DNA from: VXNE01 sp965200505
GTDB lineage: Bacteria; Pseudomonadota; Gammaproteobacteria; Pseudomonadales; Azotimanducaceae
Assembly: GCA_965200505.1 (NCBI GenBank)
Contig: OZ241343.1
Coordinates: 1,612,001-1,676,000, forward strand
Reading direction: 5' to 3'
Length of the DNA stretch: 64,000 bases
The notes beneath the pieces are model-generated. The model was not told where the DNA came from. It worked only from the letters and a program-made list of their open reading frames with translations, and searched no databases. A program made the position numbers and the translations under genes. Shown here piece after piece: positions 34,931-46,360 of the stretch; the stretch's first letter is position 1; each line of letters begins with the position of its first letter.

Positions 34931-35923
34931 CTATTGATGGCCCATCGGCATGGCGGCGCGCACGGCATCAGCAAAACCCGAAGCCACCCACTCACACTGC
35001 GCGGTGTTCCAGTGCGAGAAGAAGAGCCGCCGTGCCGGGTCTGGGTGCAGGGCCAAGCGTTCCGGAAATAGATTCCAGTTGGTGAGGCAGGGCGTGGGCG
35101 GGCGTTGGTAGGGTTTCCCTTGCCGGGAACTGGGCAGCCAACCGCCTCGCGCATAGTATTGATGCCAGGTGCGGCGCCCCTGTTTGCCGTCGCCGTCCAA
35201 GCGGCAGTGCCAAGTGGCCGTGTCGTAGAGAACGCAGGTGCCGGCCTTGCCGAAGATGGGTGTTTCCAAGTAGCCGTCGCCCAAGGTTTCGTAGGCTTCC
35301 CGCAGCGTGGCGAAGCGGTTGCTCTTCGGCACCACGGTGAAGGCCGGCGCCCCCGGCCCTACGTCCGTGAGATAGTGGATGGCGCAAAGCCAATCCACCG
35401 GCATGTAGGGCTCGCGTGTGAAGCGATCCGGCAGCGTGGCGTCGTGATGGAAGTTCTGCCGCCCGCGGCCGGCGTTGCGCGGGGCTTCGCGGAAGTTGAA
35501 CTCGCTGAAACGCGCCTTGTCCGCGCCGCCGAGCAGCCGGCAAACCGCCGGGTAGGAACTCGGATGCTGGGTGTAGGGGTCCAGCTCTGGGTAATCGAGC
35601 AGCGGCTGGGCGAACATCAGGCCGTGGGAGCGATGATGGGGCCGGCGCTTCGCCCCCAACCCCCACGCATCAGGACGCTCTCTCTGGGTGCGGTCACAAA
35701 ACTCGTTGAGGTGTTCGAGCTCGGCAGCCGAAAGGCAATCGCCGATGACCGCGAAGCCATGCTCGCCGAAGAAGGCGTGGATGTCTTCCACCGCCGCGCT
35801 GGAATGTAGCAGCGGGTTCTCCTTCGCCCGGCGGCCAAAGCCTTGGTCGGCGAGCTGCGGATCGCCCGTGCGGTTCTCCTGCCGCTCGATGCGAATGGGG
35901 GTCGGGGCGGTGTGGCTGTCCAA
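34931..35923 (-). CDS. Phytanoyl-CoA dioxygenase (PhyH)-family oxygenase
   Basis: A 330-residue Fe(II)/2-oxoglutarate-dependent oxygenase of the PhyH family. The HxD iron motif is in FHHDATLPD, the distal His probably in YDTATWHCRLDGDG, and a following RRTWHQYYARGGW carries the 2-oxoglutarate Arg. No ATG fits the start of similarity. The TTG at 35923, preceded by AAGGAG, is the best start; the frame is open well upstream without family features. The substrate is unknown. It is the only gene of its strand here and is divergent from the sugar transferase. Confidence 0.8.
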   Translation of the reverse strand: MDSHTAPTPIRIERQENRTGDPQLADQGFGRRAKENPLLHSSAAVEDIHAFFGEHGFAVIGDCLSAAELEHLNEFCDRTQRERPDAWGLGAKRRPHHRSHGLMFAQPLLDYPELDPYTQHPSSYPAVCRLLGGADKARFSEFNFREAPRNAGRGRQNFHHDATLPDRFTREPYMPVDWLCAIHYLTDVGPGAPAFTVVPKSNRFATLREAYETLGDGYLETPIFGKAGTCVLYDTATWHCRLDGDGKQGRRTWHQYYARGGWLPSSRQGKPYQRPPTPCLTNWNLFPERLALHPDPARRLFFSHWNTAQCEWVASGFADAVRAAMPMGHQ

Positions 35924-36056
35924 GACCTTGAGGTCTCCTTGAAGCGCCTGTTTTGCGGATGATAGCGCCGCCAAGGGCCGCCCCTGAGCCTTGCGCCAAC
36001 GATGCCCACGCCCGCGCCTTGTCTGGCTTGCCTTCGTAGTGCGACAATAGGCAGGT

Positions 36057-36827
36057 ATGCCTACCACATCGCCCATGCCCGAGCGCCACGCCAATGGCGC
36101 TTCGGCGCAAGCCGTGGCCGCGCAAACCACGCCGGCACTCGGCGTGTCGGAGCGCTACAAGCGACCGTTCGATCTCGCCGTGATTGCCTTGGCCATCCTG
36201 CCGCTGCTGCCGCTTTGGATCCTCGTGGGCATTCTGGTGCCTTTGGCGATCTTCCTTGAGGACCGACGCCCGATCTTCTACACCCAACAGCGCCTCGGAC
36301 GTTCCGGCAAGCCCTTCCTGCTCATCAAGTTCCGCACCATGGTCGCCAATGCTGAAACGCACACCGGGCCCGTGTGGGCGACGTTGGACGATGCCCGCAC
36401 GACACGGGTGGGCCGGGCTTTGCGGCGCTTTCATCTGGATGAGATCCCGCAGGTCATCAACATCCTGCTTGGCGACATGAGCGTCGTCGGGCCGCGCCCC
36501 GAGCGCCCGGAGTTGGCGCAGGCGTTCGGCCGCGAGACGCCGGATTTCGCGGCCCGCCTGGCGGTGAAGCCCGGCATCGCCGGCCTCGCGCAAGCCTACG
36601 GACGGCGCGGCTATTGGACAGACCCAGCGGAGAAGCTGGGCTACGACAAGCTGTACATCGAGCGCATGGGGCCGCTCACGGACGCAAAGCTCATCTTCCT
36701 CTCCCTGTGGGTCGCCTTCCGCCGTGCCTTCAACGATGGTTACGTGCTGTCGTGCGGCGCCGATGCCGAGTTGACCGCGGTACGCCGAGCGACGCCGCGC
36801 ACCGAGCAGGGCGGCGCCCATGAGTGA
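36057..36827 (+). CDS. Bacterial sugar transferase (polyprenyl-phosphate sugar phosphotransferase)
   Basis: A 256-residue protein of the short EpsE/WcaJ-C-terminal type that moves a sugar-1-phosphate from a nucleotide sugar to undecaprenyl phosphate, starting exopolysaccharide or O-unit assembly. A re-entrant membrane helix (about 40-65, VIALAILPLLPLWILVGILVPLAIF) is followed by FYTQQRLGRSGKPFLLIKFRTM and LRRFHLDEIPQVINILLGDMSVVGPRPERPE, the catalytic blocks of the family. It lacks the N-terminal multi-helix part of full-length WcaJ. It overlaps the SDR gene by 8 bp, an odd pairing, and lies 19 kb from the polysaccharide locus. Confidence 0.9.
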   Translation: MPTTSPMPERHANGASAQAVAAQTTPALGVSERYKRPFDLAVIALAILPLLPLWILVGILVPLAIFLEDRRPIFYTQQRLGRSGKPFLLIKFRTMVANAETHTGPVWATLDDARTTRVGRALRRFHLDEIPQVINILLGDMSVVGPRPERPELAQAFGRETPDFAARLAVKPGIAGLAQAYGRRGYWTDPAEKLGYDKLYIERMGPLTDAKLIFLSLWVAFRRAFNDGYVLSCGADAELTAVRRATPRTEQGGAHE

Positions 36828-37701
36828 GTTCGAAGGCAAGGTCGCCATCGTCACGGGCGCCGGCGGTGGTCTCGGCCGCTGCCACGCCATCGAGTTCGCC
36901 AAGCGTGGCGCCAAGGTGGTGGTGAACGACTTGGGCGGCAGCGTGGACGGCACCGGCGCCGGCGATGCCGCGGATGCCGTGGTGGGAGAAATAGAAGCCC
37001 TGGGCGGCGTGGCGGTGGCCAACAAGGCGTCCGTGTCAGACCACGATGGTGCCCGTTCCATCGTGCAGACAGCCATCGACGCCTTCGGCCGCATCGACAT
37101 CCTCGTCAACAACGCCGGCATCCTGCGCGACAAGACGTTCAAGAACATGACCTTGGACGAGTGGGACATCGTGATCGACGTTCACCTGAACGGCACCGCC
37201 TACGTGACCCACGCCGCTTGGCCGCTGATGTATGCGCAGAACTACGGGCGAATCGTGCTCACGAGCTCCGGCTCCGGCATCTTCGGCAACTTCGGCCAAT
37301 CCAACTACGGCGCCGCCAAGATGGGCATGCTGGGGTTGATGAACGTGCTCGCCCTCGAAGGGGCGAACCACAACGTGCGCGTCAACACGCTGGCACCCGG
37401 CGCCGCCACGCGCATGACCAACACCGTGCCGGGCCGTTCCGACGACATCGACGAGCCGCCCGCCGAGCGCCATCCCAAGCTGGTGAGCCCCGCAGTGTTG
37501 TTCATGTGCTCGGAAGACGCGCCCAACGGCGCCGTCATCCATGCCGCCGGCGGTTCCTTCTCCATGTCCCAGGTCGTCGTGAACCAGCCCGTGGAACTCG
37601 GCGTGGACGCGGCGTATGAAGACTTGCAGCCCCTCGGCGAGCGGCTGATGGACATGACGGGCGCCGCGCCCAGGGAACGCCGCCCCGCTCGGCGACGCTA
37701 G
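36820..37701 (+). CDS. Short-chain dehydrogenase, MFE-2 (hydroxyacyl-CoA dehydrogenase) type
   Basis: A 293-residue classical SDR. The Rossmann motif is TGAGGGLGR, the catalytic tetrad Asn/Ser/Tyr/Lys is in NNAGILRD, LTSSGSGIFGNFGQSNYGAAKMG, and the NDLGGSVDGTG loop after strand 2 marks the (3R)-hydroxyacyl-CoA dehydrogenase branch of peroxisomal-type multifunctional enzymes. NAD is the expected cofactor because an Asp follows the second strand. Such enzymes work in beta-oxidation, which fits the acyl-CoA operon nearby more than the sugar transferase it overlaps. Confidence 0.9.
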   Translation: MSEFEGKVAIVTGAGGGLGRCHAIEFAKRGAKVVVNDLGGSVDGTGAGDAADAVVGEIEALGGVAVANKASVSDHDGARSIVQTAIDAFGRIDILVNNAGILRDKTFKNMTLDEWDIVIDVHLNGTAYVTHAAWPLMYAQNYGRIVLTSSGSGIFGNFGQSNYGAAKMGMLGLMNVLALEGANHNVRVNTLAPGAATRMTNTVPGRSDDIDEPPAERHPKLVSPAVLFMCSEDAPNGAVIHAAGGSFSMSQVVVNQPVELGVDAAYEDLQPLGERLMDMTGAAPRERRPARRR

Positions 37702-37879
37702 CCCCGTCTGCACACCCACGCCCACTCACTCGGGGCGCAGCCCGCCGAAGGCTTGGCAAGAGCGGATAGGTCCGAGTTTCCGCCGGCGCTTGCATATTGG
37801 AGTAAGATTTCTTGCCCCCGGTGCGGCGCCGGGCACGCCACAACCTCATGGTCGCGCCCCGCAGCCCGTGGAGGTGGTC

Positions 37880-38869
37880 ATGCAGCCCCAGAACCCACAA
37901 CCCCCAGAAATCTGGACGCCGCTCACGGGCATGCCCGAGGGTGCGCAGGATTGGCTCGTGCCCGGCCATGCGGAGCTCAGCGAGGAATGGGCCGCCATTC
38001 GCGCCAAACTCAAGGACCGCGACGAACCCCGCGCCTTCATCGACAAATGGCTTGAGGAACGCGGGCGGGCGTTCGCCATCGAGACGGGGCAGATCGAGGG
38101 GCTGTACACCTTGAAGGCCGGCATCACCGAGCAACTCATCGCCGAAGGGCTGGAAGGCGTCGTCCACTCGCATACGGTGGAGAACGTCGAGGACCGCACC
38201 ATCAAGGGTCTGCTGGTGGATCAGGAAACCGCCTACACCATGCTGTTCGAGGACATCGCCAGCGGCCGGCCGCTCACCCAGCACACGGTGAAGACTTGGC
38301 ACCAGCTGGTGACGCGGCATCAGGAGACGGTCGCCGGCATCACCGCGGATGGCCAGCGCGTGCAGGTGCCGTTCCGCCGCAAGGGGATGTGGAAGAACCG
38401 CCCCAACAACCCCCGCCGCCTGGACGGCGTGATGCACGAGTACTGCCCGCCGGACGTGGTGCAGGACGAGATGGACCGCTTCTTTGCCCTGCACGAAGAG
38501 ATCCAAGCGGAGCGCTACCCGGTGTACGTGGAAGCCGCCTGGATGCACCACCGCTTCGTTCGCACACACCCATTCCAAGACGGCAACGGACGGGTGTCGC
38601 GGCTGCTCATGGCCTATGCCTACGTCCGCCGGGGCGAGCCGCCGCCGGTCATCTCCATCGAGTTTCGGAGCGCCTACATCAACGCTCTGGAAGTCGCCAA
38701 CACTGGCGATCTGCGCACGTTCAGCGACTACCTCGGCACGTTGGCGCTCGTCACGTTGCGCGAAGCCGTGGTCTTGGGCCGGCGAGCACTGACTGGCAAC
38801 GTGAACCGCCCCAATGGCAACGGTGGACGCACGATCGGCACGACCTACCTGCCGCCAGTGGACGACTAA
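37880..38869 (+). CDS. Fic-domain AMPylase-type protein with N-terminal inhibitory motif
   Basis: A 329-residue Fic protein. The active-site motif HPFQDGNGR begins at His230 and continues VSRLLM, so the catalytic His, acidic residue and phosphate-binding Arg are all present. An inhibitory-helix motif of the (S/T)xxxE(G/N) type is at residues 69-74 (TGQIEG), placing it among class II Fic enzymes that are autoinhibited by an N-terminal helix. It should transfer AMP (or another nucleotide part) to a hydroxyl of a target protein. The ATG at 37880 has GGAGG close upstream; an in-frame start at 37790 is unlikely. No dedicated antitoxin gene adjoins it. Confidence 0.9.
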   Translation: MQPQNPQPPEIWTPLTGMPEGAQDWLVPGHAELSEEWAAIRAKLKDRDEPRAFIDKWLEERGRAFAIETGQIEGLYTLKAGITEQLIAEGLEGVVHSHTVENVEDRTIKGLLVDQETAYTMLFEDIASGRPLTQHTVKTWHQLVTRHQETVAGITADGQRVQVPFRRKGMWKNRPNNPRRLDGVMHEYCPPDVVQDEMDRFFALHEEIQAERYPVYVEAAWMHHRFVRTHPFQDGNGRVSRLLMAYAYVRRGEPPPVISIEFRSAYINALEVANTGDLRTFSDYLGTLALVTLREAVVLGRRALTGNVNRPNGNGGRTIGTTYLPPVDD

Positions 38870-38895
38870 GGGCGGTATTCTGCGCCCAAGCAATT

Positions 38896-38918
38896 GGCAC
38901 GGCGTCAGCGCCGTTGCC
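38896..38918. terminator. Hairpin between convergent fic and aceE
   Basis: A nine-pair stem with one bulge (GGCACGGCG / CGCCGTTGCC, loop TCAG) lies in the 58-bp gap between the two convergent stop codons. It has no flanking T-run on either strand, so it would be a weak bidirectional terminator or a transcript-end stabiliser. Confidence 0.4.
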
Positions 38919-38927
38919 GGTGGCCCT

Positions 38928-41573
<2,646 letters not shown>

Positions 41574-41605
41574 GGGCGGCAGAATACCCGATTGCGGGTG
41601 AGGCT

Positions 41606-42247
41606 CTAGCCTTCGCCGGCCCCGGAACGCTCCTTCTCGACGAGGAAGTCCACCACTGCCAGCATCCGTTCCGGGCTGCCGGCCATGTCGGTTTCGATGC
41701 GGTACTTGCCGGCGACGACGAGCGTCGGCACCGCGGTGATGCGATAGGCGCGGCTCAAGGCGCCGGCTTGGCGCACTTCCGTGTCCACGCCGAAGGAGTT
41801 GAAGGCGTCCTCGAAGGCATCCGGCTCGACATCCGCGTAGCGCCGGAAGATCCGCGCCAGCAGCGCGTCATCACGGATGTCCACCCGATGGACATGGATG
41901 GCCTCAAAGAGCGGCATGTGCAGCGCTTCCGTCACGCCGAGCGCCTCGGCGGTGTAGTAGGCGCGGGCCAGCTGTTCCCAGATCGGGTTGAAGGTGGCCG
42001 GCACCCGCTCGAAGTACACATCGGCCGGCTGGCGGTGCCGCCACGCGTCGATCAACGGGTCGAAGCTGTAGCAATGCACACAGGCGTAGGAGAACACCTC
42101 GACCACTTCCACGGCATCCCCGCCGGCGGTCTCCACCGGCACTGGCAACACCTCGTAGTGGCGCCCGGCCTCGAACTCCTGTGCCCACGCATTGGCGCAC
42201 AAGACGCCCAGCAGGACGACCGCGGCGTAGCGGGGAAGCACGGCCAT
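41606..42247 (-). CDS. dsbA: Thiol:disulfide interchange protein DsbA
   Basis: A 213-residue periplasmic oxidase that introduces disulfides into exported proteins. It has a signal peptide (MAVLPRYAAVVLLGVLCANAWA), a thioredoxin-like active site CVHC in EVFSYACVHCYSFDP, and the cis-proline loop VPTLVV. Length and motifs are normal. I chose ATG 42247; an upstream in-frame ATG at 42289 would give a longer basic n-region and cannot be excluded. It follows the cytochrome c4 gene by about 60 bp, a neighbourhood known from other gammaproteobacteria, where c4 and dsbA lie near engB and polA. Confidence 0.93.
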   Translation of the reverse strand: MAVLPRYAAVVLLGVLCANAWAQEFEAGRHYEVLPVPVETAGGDAVEVVEVFSYACVHCYSFDPLIDAWRHRQPADVYFERVPATFNPIWEQLARAYYTAEALGVTEALHMPLFEAIHVHRVDIRDDALLARIFRRYADVEPDAFEDAFNSFGVDTEVRQAGALSRAYRITAVPTLVVAGKYRIETDMAGSPERMLAVVDFLVEKERSGAGEG

Positions 42248-42306
42248 CAAACCGCGGCCACGCCGCGCACCGCCAAGACGCAAGCGCATCCGCCCCCGTT
42301 TGGCGC

Positions 42307-42900
42307 TCAATGCAGCCCTTGCACGTAGTTGGCGACCGCGCGGATTTCCGTATCCGTCAGCCGCGCCGCCACTTGCCGCATCATGGCGCCGTGGGCCTCG
42401 TCCGTCTTGCGTTCGCCTTCCCGATAGGCGATGAGCTGCGCCACCACATAGTCGAACCGTTGCCCGGACAGCATCGGAAACCCGGCCGGCGCGTTGCCGG
42501 CGCCGGTGGGCGAATGGCACGCGGTGCAGGCGGCGACGCCCTTCGCCATCACCCCGCCCCGATAGATGCGGGCACCGGCGTCCAACGGCTCCGGCGTGGA
42601 GCGCCCCACTTGCGCCGGCAGGGCCGCGTAGTGGGCGGCGATGGCCGCCAAATCTTCCTCGGAAAGCAGCGTGAGTTGCCCCGCCATCAAGGGCACCGGC
42701 CGCTCGTCGGACTTAATCATGCGCATCTGCTCCAAGAGGTAGCGCTCGTTCTGCCCGGCGAGGTTCGGGTAGTCCGGCATGATCCCCGACGCGCCATCTT
42801 GCCCGTGGCACGCGGCGCAAGCGAGGACGAGGGTTTCCACCTCCGCCGCCGAACACATGGCGGCCAAGCCGAGCGCGGCCGCCCATCTCAGGAAACGCAT
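42307..42900 (-). CDS. Cytochrome c4-type diheme cytochrome
   Basis: A 197-residue exported protein with a signal peptide (MRFLRWAAALGLAAMCSAA) and two c-haem domains, each with one CxxCH: CAACHGQDG near residue 29 and CTACHSPTG near residue 123. The distal Met ligands are probably in VPLMAGQL and the second-domain GAMMRQVA region. Cytochrome c4 carries electrons from the bc1 complex to terminal oxidases. The ATG at 42900 is preferred; a GTG three codons upstream is possible. It is divergent from engB and upstream of dsbA. Confidence 0.92.
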   Translation of the reverse strand: MRFLRWAAALGLAAMCSAAEVETLVLACAACHGQDGASGIMPDYPNLAGQNERYLLEQMRMIKSDERPVPLMAGQLTLLSEEDLAAIAAHYAALPAQVGRSTPEPLDAGARIYRGGVMAKGVAACTACHSPTGAGNAPAGFPMLSGQRFDYVVAQLIAYREGERKTDEAHGAMMRQVAARLTDTEIRAVANYVQGLH

Positions 42901-42999
42901 GTGAAGCACTTTCAGCTTTAGTCCACTTTGTGGGCCACCTTGGGAGACATGCGGAGCGCTAGAATCCCTGACAGCGCCGCGACGCGATTATACCCCCGC

Positions 43000-43599
43000 A
43001 TGGCCCTTGCCGCGCACTTCGTCACCAGCGCCGCGACGTTCGCGGACTGCCCCGCCGACGACGAGCCGGAGGTAGCGTTCGTGGGGCGTTCCAACGCCGG
43101 CAAGTCCAGCGCCCTCAATCGCCTCGCCGGCGCGCGACGCCTTGCCCGCGTGAGCAAGACGCCAGGCCGCACCCGCCTCATCAACTTCTTCGCCGTCGCC
43201 GGCGGAGGACGGCTCGTCGATTTGCCCGGCTACGGCTACGCCAGCGCCGGCAAGGCCGTCCGCCAACGCTTCGGCCAAGCCATCGACGCCTACCTCTCGC
43301 GGCGGCCGAACTTGGCGGCGGTGGTGCTCATCATGGACGCGCGGCACCCCTTCCAACCCTTCGACGAACAACTCTTGGCTTGGGCGCAGGCCGCCGGCAA
43401 GCCGCTCATCATCCTGCTCAACAAATGCGACAAGCTGGCCCACGGCGCAAGGGTGCGCGTGGAACGCGCCGTCGCGGAGCGAGTGGCGACCCTCGATGAC
43501 GTCGTCGCCCTGCCCTTCTCGGCAGTGACCGGCTTAGGTGTCGACGTCGCCGCGCACTACATTGCAGCCTTCCTGCGCCACGGCGACGCCACAGCTTAG
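43000..43599 (+). CDS. engB: Ribosome biogenesis GTPase EngB (YihA/YsxC)
   Basis: A 199-residue single-domain GTPase needed for assembly of the large ribosomal subunit. G1 is GRSNAGKSS, G3 DLPGYGYAS, G4 NKCDK and G5 SAVTG, with the family-specific KTPGRTRLINFF switch I. The ATG at 43000 fits the normal length; the frame stays open upstream but without similarity. It ends one base before the perfect 32-bp palindrome shared with polA, facing it convergently as in many gammaproteobacteria. Confidence 0.95.
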   Translation: MALAAHFVTSAATFADCPADDEPEVAFVGRSNAGKSSALNRLAGARRLARVSKTPGRTRLINFFAVAGGGRLVDLPGYGYASAGKAVRQRFGQAIDAYLSRRPNLAAVVLIMDARHPFQPFDEQLLAWAQAAGKPLIILLNKCDKLAHGARVRVERAVAERVATLDDVVALPFSAVTGLGVDVAAHYIAAFLRHGDATA

Positions 43600-43600
43600 T

Positions 43601-43632
43601 TTTCTTGCGAGGGGCCGGCCCCTCGCAAGAAA
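43601..43632. terminator. Perfect 32-bp palindrome between engB and polA (bidirectional terminator, repeat-family copy)
   Basis: TTTCTTGCGAGGGGCC followed by its exact reverse complement fills almost the whole gap between the stop codons of convergent engB and polA. The stem can form 14-16 GC-rich pairs with T residues at each outer end, so it should end transcription from both sides. Its core GCGAGGGGCCGGCCCCTCGC is the same as in the repeat clusters at 46.4, 47.0 and 63.0 kb, so this is also a single member of that dispersed family. Confidence 0.8.
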
Positions 43633-46323
43633 CTAGTGCGCCTGATCCCAGTTATCCCCGACTCCCACATCCACCACCAGTTCCACCGCTAGGTCCGCGG
43701 CCGCCTGCATCCGCTCCACGGCACCCCGCACCACCGCGTCCACCGCGTCCTCGCGCGCTTCGAACACGAGCTCGTCATGCACCTGCATCACGATGCGCGC
43801 GTCCAAGCCGGCGTCGGCCAGCCAAGCGTCCACCGCGATCATGGCGCGTTTGATCACATCCGCCGCGGTGCCCTGCATGGGCGCGTTGATGGCGGTGCGC
43901 TCGGCCGCTTGGCGGCGGCCCACTTGGCGCGCGCGGATGTCTGGCAGGTACAGGCGCCGGCCGTATACGGTTTCCACGAAGCCCGTTTCCCGCGCTTGGC
44001 CGCGCACCCCCTGCATGTAATCCCGCACCGCTGGGTAACGCTCGAAGTAGCGCTCGATGTAGCCCTGCGCCACGGTGCGGGAGACGCCCAACTGCCGCGC
44101 CAAGCCAAAGGCGGACATCCCATAGATGAGGCCGAAGTTGATGGTCTTGGCGCTGCGCCGCTGATCTTCGCTCACGGCTTCCGGAGCGGTGCCAAACACT
44201 TCCGCGGCGGTGGCGCGATGCACGTCCTGGCCTTGGCGGAACGCACGAAGCAAACCAGCGTCGCCAGAGAGATGCGCCATGATGCGGAGCTCGATCTGCG
44301 AATAGTCCGCGGCGATGAGCTTGCAACCCGACGGCGCCACGAACGCGGCGCGGATGCGGCGGCCTTCCGCGGTGCGGATGGGGATGTTCTGCAGGTTCGG
44401 GTCTTGCGAGGCGAGGCGCCCGGTGGCGGCCACCGCCTGCCCGTAGGTGGTGTGAACGCGCCCGGTGCGCTGTTTGATCTGCCGCGGCAGGGCGTCGAGA
44501 TAGGTCGATTTCAGCTTCGCCAGCCGCCGATGGTCCAGAATGAGGCGCGGCAGCACATGGTCGAGGGCCAGTTCCTCCAAGACCGATTCCGCCGTCGAGC
44601 GCTGCCCGGTCTGGGTCTTCTGATGCACTGGCAGGTTGAGCTCGTCGTAGAGCACCTCCTGCAGTTGCTTCGGCGACCCCAAGTTGAACCGCCGGCCAGC
44701 CTCCGCATACGCCTCCTCGGCAAGCGCCTCGACTCGCTCCCCGAGCTCCCGGCCATGCGCCGCCAAACGCCGGGCATCCACCAACGCACCGGCCCGTTCC
44801 ACCCGGGCGAGCACCGGCAAGAGCGGCTGTTCGATGTCCGTGTACACGGACTGCAGACGGCCCGTGGCCTCGAGCTTCGGCCACAGCGCCCCGTGCAGCC
44901 GCAGCGCGAAATCCGCCTGTTCCGCCCCATAGGCGGTGGCCTGATCCACGGCGAGGGCGCCGAACGCCAACTGCTTGGCGCCGCGCCCCGCCAAGTCCTC
45001 ATAGCGCGCCGCCTTAAAGCTCAGGTGCTTGGCCGACAAATCCTCCAAGTTGTGGCGCCGCGTTCCCACGCTGTTGAAGACGTAGGACTCCAGCATGGTG
45101 TCGAACTCCGCCCCGGCGAGGGCCACGCCGTGGTTGGCCAGCACGTTGACCGCGAACTTGAGGTCATGCCCCACCTTGCGCACCGCGGCGTCTTCCAAGA
45201 GCGGCTTCAACACCGCCAACGCATCGCCGAGCGGTGCCTGCGCGGCGCCGGCCAGTTGGTGACCGAGGGGCAGGTAGGCGGCTTCACCGGCCGCTGCGGC
45301 AAAGGAGATGCCGGCGATGTCCGCGTCCATGTAGTGGCGCGGCCCGGTGTGTACCGCGAGGGCAAAGGCCCCGGCATCGCGGAGTTTCGCCACCCAAGCC
45401 CCAAGCGCGTCGACGGATTCGATGCATGTGTAGTTTCGATCGGCGGCGGGTTCCAGCGGTTCCGCCGCCTCGACGCCAAGGTCTTCAAGCCATGAGCGAA
45501 ACCCATAGCGCTCGAAGAGCGTGGCGAGCGCGGGGACATCCGGCGGCCGCGGCACCAAGTCCGAAAGCGCCACCGGCAGTTCCACGTCGCAGCGAATCGT
45601 CGCCAGATCGCGTGAGAGCGGCAGTTGCTCCAAGGCACCGCGCAGGTTGTCGCCGACCTTGCCCGACACTTCGGCGGCGCGTTCGATCACCGCATCAAGG
45701 CTGCCAAACTCGCGAATCCACTTCGCCGCGGTTTTCGGCCCCACCTTCGGCACGCCCGGGATGTTGTCCACGCTGTCGCCCATCAGCGCCAGATAATCGA
45801 CGATGCGCTCCGGCGGCACACCGTATTTCTCCATCACCCCCGCCCGATCGAGGGTCGTCTCGCTCATGGTGTTCACCAGCGTCACCGTCTCGCTGACGAG
45901 TTGCGCCATGTCCTTGTCTGAAGTGGAGATGACGGTGCGCCGCTTGGCTACATCCGCCTGCTTGGCCAAGGTGCCGATCACATCATCCGCCTCCACCTCC
46001 GGCACGATGACCAACGGCATGCCGAGCGCCTTGATCGCCTCGTGCAGCGGCGCCACCTGGCAGCGCAATTCATCGGGCATCCGGGGGCGGTGCGCCTTGT
46101 AGGCCGGATAGATGTCGTTGCGGAACGATTTGCCGCCGGCGTCGAACACCACCGCCACCGGGCTGCCGGCATAGTCTTTGGCCAGCTTGCGCAGCATGTT
46201 GACCACGCCATACAGGGCGCCAGTCGGGAAATCGTCCGCGGCGGTCAGATTCGGCAGCGCGTGGAAGGCGCGAAACAGGTACGAGGACCCGTCAACGAGC
46301 AACAGCGGCTTTTCGTCCGACAT
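43633..46323 (-). CDS. polA: DNA polymerase I, proofreading site lost
   Basis: An 896-residue Pol I with a 5'-nuclease domain (1 to about 290), a 3'-5' exonuclease-fold domain (about 297-490) and a polymerase domain. The polymerase motifs are intact (ADYSQIELRIMAHLSGD; RRSAKTINFGLIYGMSAFGLA; QVHDELVFE), as are 5'-nuclease acidic residues (VFDAGGKSFR, EADD, MGDSVDNIPG). In the exonuclease domain, aligned by eye with E. coli, Asp355, Glu357, Asp424 and Asp501 are replaced by Ala323, His325, Ala391 and Gln469. The enzyme should therefore lack proofreading, as Taq does. The rest of that domain is well preserved. It lies downstream of the DUF2782 gene, with a repeat cluster between them. Confidence 0.96.
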   Translation of the reverse strand: MSDEKPLLLVDGSSYLFRAFHALPNLTAADDFPTGALYGVVNMLRKLAKDYAGSPVAVVFDAGGKSFRNDIYPAYKAHRPRMPDELRCQVAPLHEAIKALGMPLVIVPEVEADDVIGTLAKQADVAKRRTVISTSDKDMAQLVSETVTLVNTMSETTLDRAGVMEKYGVPPERIVDYLALMGDSVDNIPGVPKVGPKTAAKWIREFGSLDAVIERAAEVSGKVGDNLRGALEQLPLSRDLATIRCDVELPVALSDLVPRPPDVPALATLFERYGFRSWLEDLGVEAAEPLEPAADRNYTCIESVDALGAWVAKLRDAGAFALAVHTGPRHYMDADIAGISFAAAAGEAAYLPLGHQLAGAAQAPLGDALAVLKPLLEDAAVRKVGHDLKFAVNVLANHGVALAGAEFDTMLESYVFNSVGTRRHNLEDLSAKHLSFKAARYEDLAGRGAKQLAFGALAVDQATAYGAEQADFALRLHGALWPKLEATGRLQSVYTDIEQPLLPVLARVERAGALVDARRLAAHGRELGERVEALAEEAYAEAGRRFNLGSPKQLQEVLYDELNLPVHQKTQTGQRSTAESVLEELALDHVLPRLILDHRRLAKLKSTYLDALPRQIKQRTGRVHTTYGQAVAATGRLASQDPNLQNIPIRTAEGRRIRAAFVAPSGCKLIAADYSQIELRIMAHLSGDAGLLRAFRQGQDVHRATAAEVFGTAPEAVSEDQRRSAKTINFGLIYGMSAFGLARQLGVSRTVAQGYIERYFERYPAVRDYMQGVRGQARETGFVETVYGRRLYLPDIRARQVGRRQAAERTAINAPMQGTAADVIKRAMIAVDAWLADAGLDARIVMQVHDELVFEAREDAVDAVVRGAVERMQAAADLAVELVVDVGVGDNWDQAH

Positions 46324-46360
46324 GGCTGGTTCCCCCTTGCGGTGGAATCATAAGAGACTT

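Noticed and set aside
35924..36056. A promoter between the PhyH gene and the sugar transferase (TTGTCT ... GACAAT, 18 bp apart)
   Set aside because: Each hexamer matches the consensus at only four of six positions, which is expected by chance in a gap of this size.
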